Assembly (NCBI RefSeq): GCF_023702675.1
Contig: NZ_CP098478.1
Coordinates: 868,001-932,000, forward strand
DNA: 64,000 nucleotides
Origin: Acinetobacter sp. C26M
Lineage (GTDB): Bacteria > Pseudomonadota > Gammaproteobacteria > Pseudomonadales > Moraxellaceae
Direction: 5' to 3'
Part shown: positions 1-10,911 of the stretch, piece by piece
How positions within the stretch are numbered: the stretch's first letter is position 1
Layout of the letters: the number at the start of each line of letters is the position of its first letter
Program-made: the position numbers and the translations under genes
Notes under the pieces: generated by a model
What the model was told of the DNA's origin: nothing
Seen by the model: only the letters and a program-made list of their open reading frames with translations
Database searches by the model: none

Positions 1-2817
1 CAGATTCGAACTTTAAAAATCGAGATTCTTTCATTTCAAGCCAATCAAAGTCAAAAGCTACAACAAGAATATACGGTTGAAATGACCGCGCTGGGTGAAA
101 ACTTTAAGTTGGTTCGTTCAGAATCTCAAACCATTGAACACGATCTTGAAGCCACCAGTGCTTTATTCCAACGCTTAATTCAGCAGTCTTCACCCTTGCA
201 GCATGAATGGCAACAGGCCGAGAAAAAGCTGTCTGAATTAAAAATGACCTTGGAACAAAAACAGAGTTTATTCCAGCAAAACAGTACCAGCTTGCTGCAA
301 CTTGAACAGCAGAAAGTACAAACCAAAGAGCGTCTGCAACTCTCTGAATTACAGGTTGAAACCTTAAGCACTCAATTTGATGAGCAAAATGAAAGCTTGC
401 TTGCCTTAGAGCAGCAGACACAAACGGCTGAGCAAAATTTTACTGATGTTCAGGCACAGCACAAGCAAGCACAACAGCAATTTGATCAATTGAAAACCCA
501 AGTCGATCAGCAACAACAGAAAAAGTTGCAGATGGCAGCGCAAATTGAGCAGCTTGGTAAGAATGTTCTGCGGATTGAACAGCAAAAGCAGACCTTGCAA
601 ACGCAAAGCACTCAGATTCGTGCTCAGGTTCAGGATGATGAACAGGCGCAGTTAGAACAATTACAGCAGCAACTGCAACAGGAAATAATTGCGTTAGAAA
701 CAGCAATTGAGCAATTACAGCAGGATGTTCAGACACAGCAAGATCAGCAACAGTTGCAGAAGGCTGATGTGCAGAGTTTGAAAACCGAAATTCAGGTTTT
801 ATTGGCTGAACAAAAGAACTTAAATCAGCTCGTCGCAAAGCAAAGTCCGAAGCATGATCAAAATGCAGTTCGATTGATGCAAAGCTTACGTTTAAGCGCT
901 CAAGCTAAAGCGCATGCAAGCATTATTGAGAAGTTCTTGGCCAAGTGGCTGCAAGCGCATTTACTGGATGGTGAACAGTCATTTCAGGAAGGTGTGGCTC
1001 GACAGTTAAAAAATCCCTCCCAACCTTCCTTTGATAAAGGGAGGAGTTCCCCTCTTTTTCAAAGAGGGGTTAGGGGAGATTTAAAATATCTATCAGATTG
1101 GATCGAAGCTCCGCAATCTTCACTCTGGGCTAATGTAGCGGTTACAGAGAATTTAGCGATTGCATTGGAACATCAAGCAGATCTCCTGCATGCACAATCC
1201 ATTCTGACGCTCGATGGTTATCATGTCGGCGCAGACTGGGTCATTGCTTTGCATTATGATGACGAAAGTCAAACTGCACAGGGCATGCTCAGTCATCAAG
1301 TGCGTTTAGAGGAAATTGAACAGCAACTGGCACAGCAACAACCGCAGTTGCTTGATTTGGAACATCAGTTTTCACAGCAGCAGCAGGCTTTGCAACAGCA
1401 ACAACAGTGTTTGCAGCAACAACAGCAAAGTCTGAAGCAAAAGCAAAAAGAGCTGCAACAGCTAGATGTGCAAATTGCCAAACTACAAAGTACGGCACAA
1501 GCCTTTGTAATGCAGCAACAGCAGTTGGCCGATCAGCTGAAACAGCTTGATCTACAACTTGAAGAAGATGCCATGCAGCGTGATGATCTGGAGATCGATC
1601 TACATGCGCTTGCATTGAAATTAGAAGCAGTGTTGCCGAACTATAAGACTTTGCAATTTCAGGTGGAAAACTTGAATGAGCAGTTGGATGAGCAACAACA
1701 GCAGTTGACTCAACAACAACAGCAACGTGAAACTTTACGTCGCCAGACCTCGCAAGCCAATCAGCAAATTGAGTTACTGGAAAAAGATATCTCGTTCCTG
1801 AAAACGCAGTATCGTCAAATCATTGAACAAATTGAGCAAGCAAAGAAGTTTGTTGATCCGATTCAGCTTGAACTACCGAATTTAGAGTCGCAATTCCACG
1901 AGCAATTTCAGCAAACAGAAAAGCTGCAAAAAACCTGGAATGAATGGCAGCTTGAACTGAATCAAGTGCAAGAGAAACAGCAGCAACTGACGGAACAACG
2001 TCATCAAGCTCAACAGAAAGACGAGCAGGTGCGTGAGCAGTTGGAACAAAAGCGCTTGGCTTGGCAAGCGGCGAAATCAGATCGTGAACATTATCTGGAG
2101 CAACTGAAAGAACTCAATGCGGAAGTTTTATCTGATCTGTCGATTGAAATTAAAGATCACCAGCAGAAACTGGAAAAAGCCCAGCAGCAATTCGAGAAAA
2201 TCGGTGCGGTGAATTTGGCAGCATCGCTAGAATATGAGGAAGTGTCGCAACGTTTTGATGAACTGAGTCACCAGATGCAGGATCTACAAAATACGGTTGA
2301 TCAGCTCAAAGACGCGATGAAAAGTATTGATCAGGAAACCCGTAAGCTATTTATGACCACCTTCGATCAGGTCAATCAAGAGCTGCAGCTGTTGTTTCCA
2401 AAGGTATTTGGTGGTGGTGAGGCGACTTTAAGTCTTGAAGATGATTGGCAGTCTGGGGTGAAACTGATGGCACGCCCACCTGGCAAGCGTAACAGCTCCT
2501 TGGCCTTGCTTTCAGGCGGTGAAAAGACCTTAACGGCTTTGGCTTTGGTATTTGCAATCTTCAGATTGAACCCTGCACCGTTCTGCGTACTGGACGAAGT
2601 TGATGCGCCACTTGATGATGCCAATGTACAACGGTATTGTAATTTGGTAAAAGAGCTTTCTGAACAAGTGCAATTCATTTACATTACACATAATAAATTG
2701 GCGATGACAATGGCAACTGATTTACTTGGAGTCACCATGCCAGAGCCAGGTACATCAAAATTAGTGACTGTCGATTTAGAACAGGCAAAAGAATACGGGT
2801 TAGTTGCGGAGTCTTAG
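1..2817 (+). CDS. smc: Chromosome segregation ATPase SMC, 3' part (5' end outside window)
   Basis: The reading frame is open from base 1 and gives the last 938 residues. The N-terminal Walker A head lies upstream of the window. What is present is a long coiled coil very rich in Gln, Glu and Leu, a hinge at about residues 290-445, a second coiled coil, and the C-terminal ABC head. The head carries the signature LLSGGEKTLTALAL and the Walker B/D-loop motif FCVLDEVDAPLDDANV. SMC dimers work with ScpA and ScpB, encoded here about 40 kb away, to organise and separate chromosomes. The hinge contains about 26 extra residues from an in-frame palindromic element (1009-1086), listed separately. The next gene, zipA, starts one base after the stop codon. 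Confidence 0.95.
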   Translation, partial: QIRTLKIEILSFQANQSQKLQQEYTVEMTALGENFKLVRSESQTIEHDLEATSALFQRLIQQSSPLQHEWQQAEKKLSELKMTLEQKQSLFQQNSTSLLQLEQQKVQTKERLQLSELQVETLSTQFDEQNESLLALEQQTQTAEQNFTDVQAQHKQAQQQFDQLKTQVDQQQQKKLQMAAQIEQLGKNVLRIEQQKQTLQTQSTQIRAQVQDDEQAQLEQLQQQLQQEIIALETAIEQLQQDVQTQQDQQQLQKADVQSLKTEIQVLLAEQKNLNQLVAKQSPKHDQNAVRLMQSLRLSAQAKAHASIIEKFLAKWLQAHLLDGEQSFQEGVARQLKNPSQPSFDKGRSSPLFQRGVRGDLKYLSDWIEAPQSSLWANVAVTENLAIALEHQADLLHAQSILTLDGYHVGADWVIALHYDDESQTAQGMLSHQVRLEEIEQQLAQQQPQLLDLEHQFSQQQQALQQQQQCLQQQQQSLKQKQKELQQLDVQIAKLQSTAQAFVMQQQQLADQLKQLDLQLEEDAMQRDDLEIDLHALALKLEAVLPNYKTLQFQVENLNEQLDEQQQQLTQQQQQRETLRRQTSQANQQIELLEKDISFLKTQYRQIIEQIEQAKKFVDPIQLELPNLESQFHEQFQQTEKLQKTWNEWQLELNQVQEKQQQLTEQRHQAQQKDEQVREQLEQKRLAWQAAKSDREHYLEQLKELNAEVLSDLSIEIKDHQQKLEKAQQQFEKIGAVNLAASLEYEEVSQRFDELSHQMQDLQNTVDQLKDAMKSIDQETRKLFMTTFDQVNQELQLLFPKVFGGGEATLSLEDDWQSGVKLMARPPGKRNSSLALLSGGEKTLTALALVFAIFRLNPAPFCVLDEVDAPLDDANVQRYCNLVKELSEQVQFIYITHNKLAMTMATDLLGVTMPEPGTSKLVTVDLEQAKEYGLVAES
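1009..1086 (+). repeat. Palindromic repeat element inserted in frame in smc
   Basis: This is a 78-base segment with imperfect terminal inverted repeats, AAATCCCTCCCAACC on the left and GGTTAGGGGAGATTT on the right. It holds two internal hairpins: CCTTCCTTT/AAAGGGAGG at 1024-1044 with loop GAT, and CCCCTCTTT/AAAGAGGGG at 1049-1069 with loop TTC. Its length is a multiple of three and it is stop-free in the smc frame, adding residues that begin KNPSQPSFDKGR. Base composition changes sharply from the surrounding CAA/CAG-rich coil. It looks like a non-autonomous miniature or REP-like element of the kind normally found between genes. No second copy was seen in this window. Confidence 0.8.
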
Positions 2818-2818
2818 T

Positions 2819-3823
2819 ATGGAAATGAATACAATAATAGGCATTGTTGCCGCCGTTGCGATTATGCTCGTTGGTTTAATCATGATTTTAAGAAAACCAA
2901 AACCAGTTGAGCCGTCATTAGAAGCAGATTTACATATTAATCCTGAAAGTCAGCAACCTGTGATCCCACGTCATGTACGTGACCAACTTTTACAAAATGA
3001 AGTGGTGACTACAACTGAGCGTGTTGAGCCAAGTTTAAATACTGAAGCAATTGTAGTTGAGCCTGTAGCAGAGCAGGCAGCTGAAGCGACTAGTGTTGAA
3101 ACAAAAACGACGGAAGTAGAACAAACTGCTAAAGCAGATGAGACTGTTGAAGCTGTAGCAGAGCTTACAGTGGCTCAAAAAGATGAGACAGTAGTAACTG
3201 AAGCAGAAACAACTATCGTTTCTGAAAATGTAGAAGCTACAGAGAAAGCAGAGGAAAGCAAAGCGGAAACTGAGCTTAGCTTAAATCCAAATATTGAAAC
3301 CGTCGAGATCGAAGAGTTTGATGGCGAAAGTAATATTCTGGATGTGCATTTACATGAACAGCAACGCTATGATGATGAAAGTGCTTTAGCAACCGCAGAG
3401 CAAATCATTGCCCTGAATGTTTATCCAAATCCACGTCGTGCCTTATCTGGTGATAAAGCACTGAAGGTATTATTGAAATATGGTTTACGTTTCGGTGAAA
3501 TGTCATGTTTCCATCGTTATGAAAACACCGATGAGCCAAGTGCCTTGATGTTCTCGGTATTGCGTATGACGGATAATGGTCCTGCAGGTTTTGATTTGGA
3601 AACTTTATCGGGCGAGCAGGTGCAAGGTCTTGCATTCTTCTTGGCTTTACCAAATAGCAAAGCAGTTACGGGTTATGACATGATGACCAGTATTGCAGGC
3701 TTAATTGCACGTGAAGTGGATGGTAAGGTCTATGATGAAAACAATTTAGAGTTTACACCGCAGTTGAAAGAACATTGGCGTCATCATGTGATTGATTATC
3801 GTCCAAATCAAGCAACCGTCTAA
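2819..3823 (+). CDS. zipA: Cell division protein ZipA
   Basis: This 334-residue protein has an N-terminal membrane anchor (about residues 4-25, IIGIVAAVAIMLVGLIMIL) and a basic patch. A long acidic Glu/Thr/Ala/Val-rich linker runs to about residue 170, and a C-terminal FtsZ-binding domain occupies about 200-330. ZipA ties FtsZ to the inner membrane during septum formation. The ATG at 2819 is preferred over a TTG at 2804 because GCGGAG lies seven bases upstream of it. The gene follows smc directly and probably shares its transcript. The order smc-zipA-ligA is usual for Acinetobacter and pseudomonads. Confidence 0.93.
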   Translation: MEMNTIIGIVAAVAIMLVGLIMILRKPKPVEPSLEADLHINPESQQPVIPRHVRDQLLQNEVVTTTERVEPSLNTEAIVVEPVAEQAAEATSVETKTTEVEQTAKADETVEAVAELTVAQKDETVVTEAETTIVSENVEATEKAEESKAETELSLNPNIETVEIEEFDGESNILDVHLHEQQRYDDESALATAEQIIALNVYPNPRRALSGDKALKVLLKYGLRFGEMSCFHRYENTDEPSALMFSVLRMTDNGPAGFDLETLSGEQVQGLAFFLALPNSKAVTGYDMMTSIAGLIAREVDGKVYDENNLEFTPQLKEHWRHHVIDYRPNQATV

Positions 3824-3857
3824 TGAATCTTTTATAATAAATTTAGTAAAAATTATA

Positions 3858-3878
3858 GGGCGGTTTTTCCGCCCTTTT
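3858..3878 (+). terminator. Rho-independent terminator after zipA
   Basis: The stem GGGCGG/CCGCCC has a TTTTT loop and is followed by TTTT. It lies between zipA and ligA, only 17 bases before the ligA ATG, so it may act as an attenuator rather than a full stop. Confidence 0.75.
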
Positions 3879-3894
3879 ATATGGTGAAATTTAA

Positions 3895-5922
<2,028 letters not shown>

Positions 5923-6262
5923 ATTCTAAAATAATAGATGATGAAAATAGCGGTGTCTTGCTGAGTTCTCATCATATTTTATGAGTAAACCTTCGGTTCG
6001 ACCTACTTTTGTTTTGGCAAAAGTAGGCAAAACCTGAGTTGCGGTTATAGCAACGTAAGATCCACAAAACCTGAGGTGCGAATAGCAAAGATTTATTATC
6101 TTTGCCGCACTGCAAGGCGAAAGCTATGCTTGAGTATAGACTACGTAGATTGTTGCCTTGCGCTTCGCCAAAGCTTTAGTCGCTTTGGCTTGCTCAGGTT
6201 GTGGATGACGTTTCCGAGTATCCAATTTTATAACTTGAGTCGAATGACTATATAATGTTGTA
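5923..6262. repeat. Gene-free 340-base stretch with structured repeat (variant R1)
   Basis: No coding potential was seen. At 6002-6027 there is a perfect 10-bp hairpin, CCTACTTTTG/CAAAAGTAGG with loop TTTTGG. It is the same design as the first stem of the two repeats flanking the bio operon (19623-19648 and 23714-23739) but differs by paired base changes. Two tandem units beginning AAAACCTGAG follow at about 6029 and 6066. Further hairpins are GTTGC/GCAAC (6038-6054) and GCAAAGAT/ATCTTTGC (6085-6105). The rest, to about 6215, is imperfect palindromic sequence with repeated GCCTTGCG and GCTTTGGC motifs. No T-run terminator for ligA was found. Confidence 0.6.
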
Positions 6263-7318
6263 TTAAATATATTTTTTCACAATGCCATCATCAAGCAATT
6301 GCTGAAAATGCTCACAGACACTCTCGCGCACATCGCGATATTCAATGCCGAGTTCTTGGACGCTGCGTTGTGCATTAAAATAGATTGGATAACCCATATT
6401 TAATTTTACAAATTCACGTGAATGTCCGAGAACAGGCGCCACAAAAGCAAAGGCGGTCTTTGGCACAGTAAAATGCGGGAACGGGAATTTATAACCAAAC
6501 TTTTGTGTGAGTGCTTTACCCATATCTAATAAGCTGAGTGTGCCACCACAAATAATATAACGGCCTTGTGCTTTTGGATTCAGTGCTGCCGCCACATGTG
6601 CATCGGCAACATCACGCACATCCACAATACCATTCCACATTGGAGGGACACCAAACAAGGTAGTACCATTACCAAACTGTTGTAATACTTCAATACTGCC
6701 TGATTGACTGGCATCGGTTAGTGATGGTCCCATCACTAAGGCAGGGTTAATACAGACTAAATCCCAACGCTTTTGTTGTTCAGCCATTTCCCATGCTTTA
6801 CGTTCTGCTGCAACTTTTGAATAGGGGTAGGGCTGATGGGTTTCACTACTGGTATTGTTCCAATGGCTCTCATCAAACTCATTGTTGGCGGTATTTTGAA
6901 TCTCAACTGCATCGCCATAGGTTGAAGCAATGCTTGACGTCAGCACCACACGTTTGACCGATTCAGTACGATTAACACTATCTAATACGTTTTCTGTGCC
7001 TTTCACTGCAGGCTCAATAATATCTTTGACCGCATCTTTATAATTGGTCACCACAAAAGGGGATGCGGTATGAATCACGATTTCACAATCTTGCATTGCA
7101 TCATCAAATGAACGCGGTTCAAGCAAATCTGCTTTAAAAAACTCAATCTTGCCAGAAGATTGATCTGCAAGATCATATAAATGCTGAATCTTATTTTTCT
7201 TTGATGGGTCACGCACTGTGGCATGAACCGTATAGCCTTGATTCAACAGACGTTCAATAATCCAGCCTGCAATATAACCCGTCGCGCCAGTGACCAAAAT
7301 TGGTTTGCTTTTATCCAT
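6263..7318 (-). CDS. NAD(P)-dependent epimerase/dehydratase, dihydroflavonol-4-reductase-like
   Basis: This 351-residue extended short-chain dehydrogenase/reductase has an N-terminal Rossmann motif, VTGATGYIAGWIIERLL. The catalytic YxxxK appears as YPYSKVAAERKAWEMA, after the segment VVLTSSIAST that supplies the Ser. This pattern matches the dihydroflavonol reductase/aldehyde reductase/cinnamoyl-CoA reductase group, which reduces carbonyls with NADPH. The real substrate cannot be read from sequence. The ATG at 7318 is preferred to a GTG at 7330; GGAA lies just upstream. It is a single gene with its own promoter region, pointing away from ftnA. Confidence 0.8.
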   Translation of the reverse strand: MDKSKPILVTGATGYIAGWIIERLLNQGYTVHATVRDPSKKNKIQHLYDLADQSSGKIEFFKADLLEPRSFDDAMQDCEIVIHTASPFVVTNYKDAVKDIIEPAVKGTENVLDSVNRTESVKRVVLTSSIASTYGDAVEIQNTANNEFDESHWNNTSSETHQPYPYSKVAAERKAWEMAEQQKRWDLVCINPALVMGPSLTDASQSGSIEVLQQFGNGTTLFGVPPMWNGIVDVRDVADAHVAAALNPKAQGRYIICGGTLSLLDMGKALTQKFGYKFPFPHFTVPKTAFAFVAPVLGHSREFVKLNMGYPIYFNAQRSVQELGIEYRDVRESVCEHFQQLLDDGIVKKYI

Positions 7319-7671
7319 TGTGGTTTCCACATTATGTTTTTGTGATTGCTGTTATTTACCGAATTTTGCTTAAACAAACAACAGCTGAGCAGTCATTTTT
7401 TATGCTTTTTTGATCAAAACATCGGCGAAATAAGAAGCATTGCTAATCGTTACAAAAAATCAAACAAATGATTTTCAATGGAATTATCTCTTTTTAAAAC
7501 TATAAATGATATGCAAAGGCTTATTTTATTTAGATAAATTGGGCTAATTAGAACTGTAAATGCGTATGTTTCTCATTTTAATTTTATAAAAATCATAAAC
7601 TTACACACTTTTGTTTTTGCAATTCTATTGTAACTTGGCCATAATATTGTCATTCGATAGGAGTAAGTATT
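7319..7671. other. AT-rich divergent promoter region between reductase and ftnA
   Basis: This is 353 non-coding bases holding the promoters of two divergent genes. The ftnA promoter is listed separately. A stretch near 7468 (AATGATTTTCAATGG) resembles half of a Fur box but is too degenerate to call. No small ORF with a ribosome binding site was seen. Confidence 0.5.
7617..7645 (+). promoter_or_regulatory. Predicted sigma-70 promoter of ftnA
   Basis: TTGCAA (7617-7622) and CATAAT (7640-7645) are separated by 17 bases. Transcription would start near 7652. AGGAG at 7659-7663 then lies eight bases before the ATG at 7672. Confidence 0.6.
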
Positions 7672-8136
7672 ATGCGTGGCAATCCAGAAGTCATCGACTA
7701 TTTAAATATGCTCATTGGCGGTGAATTGGCTGCTCGTGATCAATATTTAATTCATTCAAGAATGTACGAAGATTGGGGCTTGAGCAAAATCTACGAACGT
7801 ATTGACCATGAAATGCAAGAAGAAGCATCTCATGCGGATTCAATCATTCGTCGTGTGTTGTTCTTAGGTGCTCAACCGAATATGAATCGTGAAGACATCA
7901 ATGTCGGTAACGATGTTGTCAGCTGCTTAAAAGCGGATTTAGCACTTGAATATCATGTGCGTGAAAAATTGGCAGTGGGTATCAAACTGTGTGAAGAAAA
8001 AGGCGATTTTATTAGCCGTGATATGTTGCGTCAGCAGCTTTCTGATACAGAAGAAGATCATACCTATTGGTTAGAAAAGCAATTACGTTTAATTGAATTG
8101 ATTGGTTTACAGAATTATATTCAATCACAAATTTAA
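7672..8136 (+). CDS. ftnA: Bacterioferritin-family ferritin, FtnA/Bfr-alpha type without haem ligand
   Basis: This 154-residue four-helix ferritin stores iron inside a 24-subunit cytoplasmic shell. All ferroxidase ligands known from E. coli Bfr are present: Glu18 ([10 protein letters not shown]), Glu51 and His54 (EEASHAD), Glu94 (DLALEY), and Glu127 and His130 (EEDHTYWLE). The position of the haem-binding Met52 is Ala. The sequence strongly resembles P. aeruginosa FtnA, once called BfrA, which shares this loss. A haem-binding partner subunit, if any, must be encoded elsewhere. A good promoter and AGGAG precede the gene and a strong terminator follows it. Confidence 0.88.
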   Translation: MRGNPEVIDYLNMLIGGELAARDQYLIHSRMYEDWGLSKIYERIDHEMQEEASHADSIIRRVLFLGAQPNMNREDINVGNDVVSCLKADLALEYHVREKLAVGIKLCEEKGDFISRDMLRQQLSDTEEDHTYWLEKQLRLIELIGLQNYIQSQI

Positions 8137-8163
8137 TCGATCAGATTTAAGCTTGTGAGGCAT

Positions 8164-8195
8164 AAAAAGAGAACTTCAAATGAAGTTCTCTTTTT
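8164..8195. terminator. Bidirectional terminator between ftnA and benP
   Basis: A perfect 15-bp stem, AAAAAGAGAACTTCA/TGAAGTTCTCTTTTT, has a loop of two bases and T-runs on both strands. It serves ftnA (+) and the benK-benP unit (-). Confidence 0.9.
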
Positions 8196-8238
8196 ATTTT
8201 TAGGGGATAAATCGTTTATTCAGCTATTAGACTAAGAC

Positions 8239-9507
8239 TTAGAATTTTTTACTATAATTCACGAATAAACGATCTTCGCCAAAGTCATTGCCATGCTTCA
8301 CATCATAGTCAATGCGGATGTACTGTAGTGCAAAACCTTTGAGATAAGGCTGCTGAAAAGCATAGTTCAAAATAATATTGGACTCAGTTTCATGGTTCTT
8401 GTCACCATTGGCTGCCTTAAAATCATGACCATAGACATATTTCACCATCGCATTAAGCCCAGGGATATAGTCCTTGAAATCATAGCCATACATCAGGTGA
8501 TAAGATTTTTCATTCTTTTTGAAGAAGCCAGTGGCATTCCAGTTGATAAAATAGGTTTCAGGCAGGAAACCATCTGGTAACGGGTAGGCAGACTCCCCGA
8601 TAATCTGTTGATAGCCCAAACCAAAAGACTGATTATTCACTTTTAACATTTCCAGAATTCCAATATTTTGGGCATCAATATTAAAGTTGCTCCCATCATT
8701 TTTGGCATTGAAATATTTAAATTTGGAATTCAGAGAGAAGTTGGGTTGTTTCCATGTATGGTCTAACCCAAGGTAATGTTTATTGTAGAGGTCTTCTAAA
8801 TTGCCAAAGTAGTATTCTGCCTTTAACGAGGGTGTCAGTTGATAACGTAGATCTAGATAATTCAAACCATCAGAATATTCAGTTTTGCCATTGGCAGTAA
8901 AAGAAAATTTCTTAAAGTCTTCTTCATTACGCGGTGACACTTTGGTGACTCGTCCTATTTCGGCATAGAGCTGATCAGAAAGTTGTGACTTTAAATTGGT
9001 CCCCCAATACGATGCCAACAACTGGCGACTGGCATCTACTGCTGTCACAGGCAGGTCTAGCCATAGTTCACCGACACTGAGCAGTGTTTTGTAATAGCCC
9101 AGTTTGAGGGTCGCGCCATATTTTAAATAGTCAGATGCTTGTGATTGCGTTTGGGTGTCAAAGGGCAATACCGTATCTGCGACATGTTTGTCTTTGCTTA
9201 AACGTACCGCATATTGCACCGAAGCATCTGCCCCAATGGTGATCGGTTTTTCCGCGATTTGCAGTGGCGTATCCCGCATATTTGACTTGTAAAATAACGA
9301 AGCCGCTTGTGACCAACTGCCAGTATCTTTAAGGCTTGGGTTGTCATAGTCACGATTGATATAGGCATTTTTAAGTGTGAATTTCCATTGATCTTGAGTT
9401 GGCTTAGCTGTCTCCGCAGCAAAAACAACCGAGCTAGACCAACTGCCAATTGCCAATAGGGTTGCAACCGTTAAATGCGTAGGTGAAAAGCGCTGTAATA
9501 ATTTCAT
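8239..9507 (-). CDS. benP: OprD-family outer membrane porin, BenP-like
   Basis: This 422-residue protein has a signal peptide (MKLLQRF, a hydrophobic core, then VFAAET) and ends in Phe, as outer membrane beta-barrels do. Alternating strands with many aromatic residues and motifs such as SLKAEYYFGNLEDLYNKHY fit the OprD/OccK family of substrate-specific channels. It sits 45 bases downstream of benK on the same strand, so it probably admits benzoate or related aromatic acids through the outer membrane. A. baylyi has a benP-benK pair of proposed benzoate transport genes. The symbol is given by context and resemblance; the substrate is inferred. Confidence 0.75.
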   Translation of the reverse strand: MKLLQRFSPTHLTVATLLAIGSWSSSVVFAAETAKPTQDQWKFTLKNAYINRDYDNPSLKDTGSWSQAASLFYKSNMRDTPLQIAEKPITIGADASVQYAVRLSKDKHVADTVLPFDTQTQSQASDYLKYGATLKLGYYKTLLSVGELWLDLPVTAVDASRQLLASYWGTNLKSQLSDQLYAEIGRVTKVSPRNEEDFKKFSFTANGKTEYSDGLNYLDLRYQLTPSLKAEYYFGNLEDLYNKHYLGLDHTWKQPNFSLNSKFKYFNAKNDGSNFNIDAQNIGILEMLKVNNQSFGLGYQQIIGESAYPLPDGFLPETYFINWNATGFFKKNEKSYHLMYGYDFKDYIPGLNAMVKYVYGHDFKAANGDKNHETESNIILNYAFQQPYLKGFALQYIRIDYDVKHGNDFGEDRLFVNYSKKF

Positions 9508-9552
9508 AATCCATATCCGAAGTCAGTGCGCCAGTCCTCGGCGCACATGGTT

Positions 9553-10911
9553 TTATTGCTGAGTCAGTGAAGATTGTGAGTTAAAGCTCGTTGCTGGTTG
9601 AGCCGCAACCGAGACTTTTAAATTCACCAAGAAGATGGCGAGTGCCGCGATAATGCCGGGAATCGCGATGGCGAGAAAATTCATTTGATGAGGCAATTCA
9701 AAGGTCAGCAGAGCACCAGTGAGGACAGGGCCGATGATGGCACCGATTCGGCCAATACCCGAAGCCCATCCCATCCCCGTTGAACGTACTGCAGTTGGGT
9801 AGAATTGCGCCACAAAGGTATAGAGCAGAATCTGTGAACCAATTGTGGCTGCACCTGCAATCGCAATCAGGCTGTACAAAATAAATTGTGGGCTATTAAA
9901 ACCCAGTAAGATTAGGGCAGCAGCACCGATCACAAACATGCTGGTAATGACAGGCTTTAAGTGGAATTTATCCGCCAATGCACCACCGCCAATCGCGCCA
10001 ACCATACCTCCAATATTCAGTGCAAACAGAAATAGCATACTGGCACCTAAAGAATAGCCCGCCTGTAGCATCAGTTTTGGTAACCAGCTACCCAACGCAT
10101 AAACCATCAACAGGCACATAAAGAAGGCCACCCAAAACATAAAGGTGCTGAAACTACGACCTTGTTGGAATAGGGCGCGAACGGGCGCATCAGTCGTAGT
10201 ACTTTCATTTAGAATCAGTTGGGTGTTGCTGGTTAATTGAGTTTCAGGTGCAATTTTACTGACAATCATTTTGGCTTGATCGTGATGATTCGATTTCACT
10301 AAGAAAGCCAATGATTCAGGCAGAAACTTCCAGATCACAGGCAACAGTAACAGCGGAATGCCCGCAATTAAAAACATGATCTGCCACCCCATATCTTTGA
10401 CTAACCATGCGCCCAGTAAGGCAGAACTCATCCCACCTATGGCATAGCCACTAAACATCAGTGCGACTAAGGTACTGCGGATTTTTTTCGGTGCATATTC
10501 GGTCATCAGAGCCACGACATTTGGCATCACACCACCAATGCCAAGCCCTGCGATAAATCGTAAAATTGCAAATTCAGTGGGGCTTTTTGCAAAAGCACCT
10601 AAGAAGGTAAAGCCACTAAATAAAGTGACACAGATCAGAATGGTTTTTTTACGGCCCAGTCTGTCTGAAAGCGTGCCAAAAATCATGGCACCAAACATCA
10701 TTCCGAACAAAGCTGCACTGGCAAGCAATCCCGCTTGCACAGCAGTCAGTGACCATTGCTGCATCAGTAAGGGTAAGGCGACCCCATAGATAACCAGATC
10801 GTAACCGTCAAAAATAATAATGATGAGACACCAGATTAATACTTTCCAGTGAAATGCCGTAAAACGGGCTTTATCAATAATGTCATTAATATTGACCTTA
10901 TGTGTATCCAT
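9553..10911 (-). CDS. benK: Benzoate MFS transporter BenK
   Basis: This 452-residue major facilitator protein has 12 predicted membrane segments and belongs to the aromatic acid:H+ symporter (AAHS) group. Typical marks are FDGYDLVIYGVALPLL in the first membrane segment, with the Asp residues needed in this family, and GTLSDRLGRKKT between segments 2 and 3. It imports benzoate by proton symport at the inner membrane. GGAGG lies just before the ATG. It is transcribed ahead of the porin gene. A candidate BenM site lies about 100 bases upstream (11004-11018). Confidence 0.87.
   Translation of the reverse strand: MDTHKVNINDIIDKARFTAFHWKVLIWCLIIIIFDGYDLVIYGVALPLLMQQWSLTAVQAGLLASAALFGMMFGAMIFGTLSDRLGRKKTILICVTLFSGFTFLGAFAKSPTEFAILRFIAGLGIGGVMPNVVALMTEYAPKKIRSTLVALMFSGYAIGGMSSALLGAWLVKDMGWQIMFLIAGIPLLLLPVIWKFLPESLAFLVKSNHHDQAKMIVSKIAPETQLTSNTQLILNESTTTDAPVRALFQQGRSFSTFMFWVAFFMCLLMVYALGSWLPKLMLQAGYSLGASMLFLFALNIGGMVGAIGGGALADKFHLKPVITSMFVIGAAALILLGFNSPQFILYSLIAIAGAATIGSQILLYTFVAQFYPTAVRSTGMGWASGIGRIGAIIGPVLTGALLTFELPHQMNFLAIAIPGIIAALAIFLVNLKVSVAAQPATSFNSQSSLTQQ

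Noticed and set aside
104..2678. Many minus-strand open frames opposite smc
   Set aside because: They are shadows of the CAA/CAG-rich coil, which gives long runs of Leu, Val or Cys-rich frames. None has a ribosome binding site or recognisable domain.
7460..7490. Fur box upstream of ftnA
   Set aside because: Only a partial match to the 19-base consensus in AT-rich sequence; not above what chance would give.
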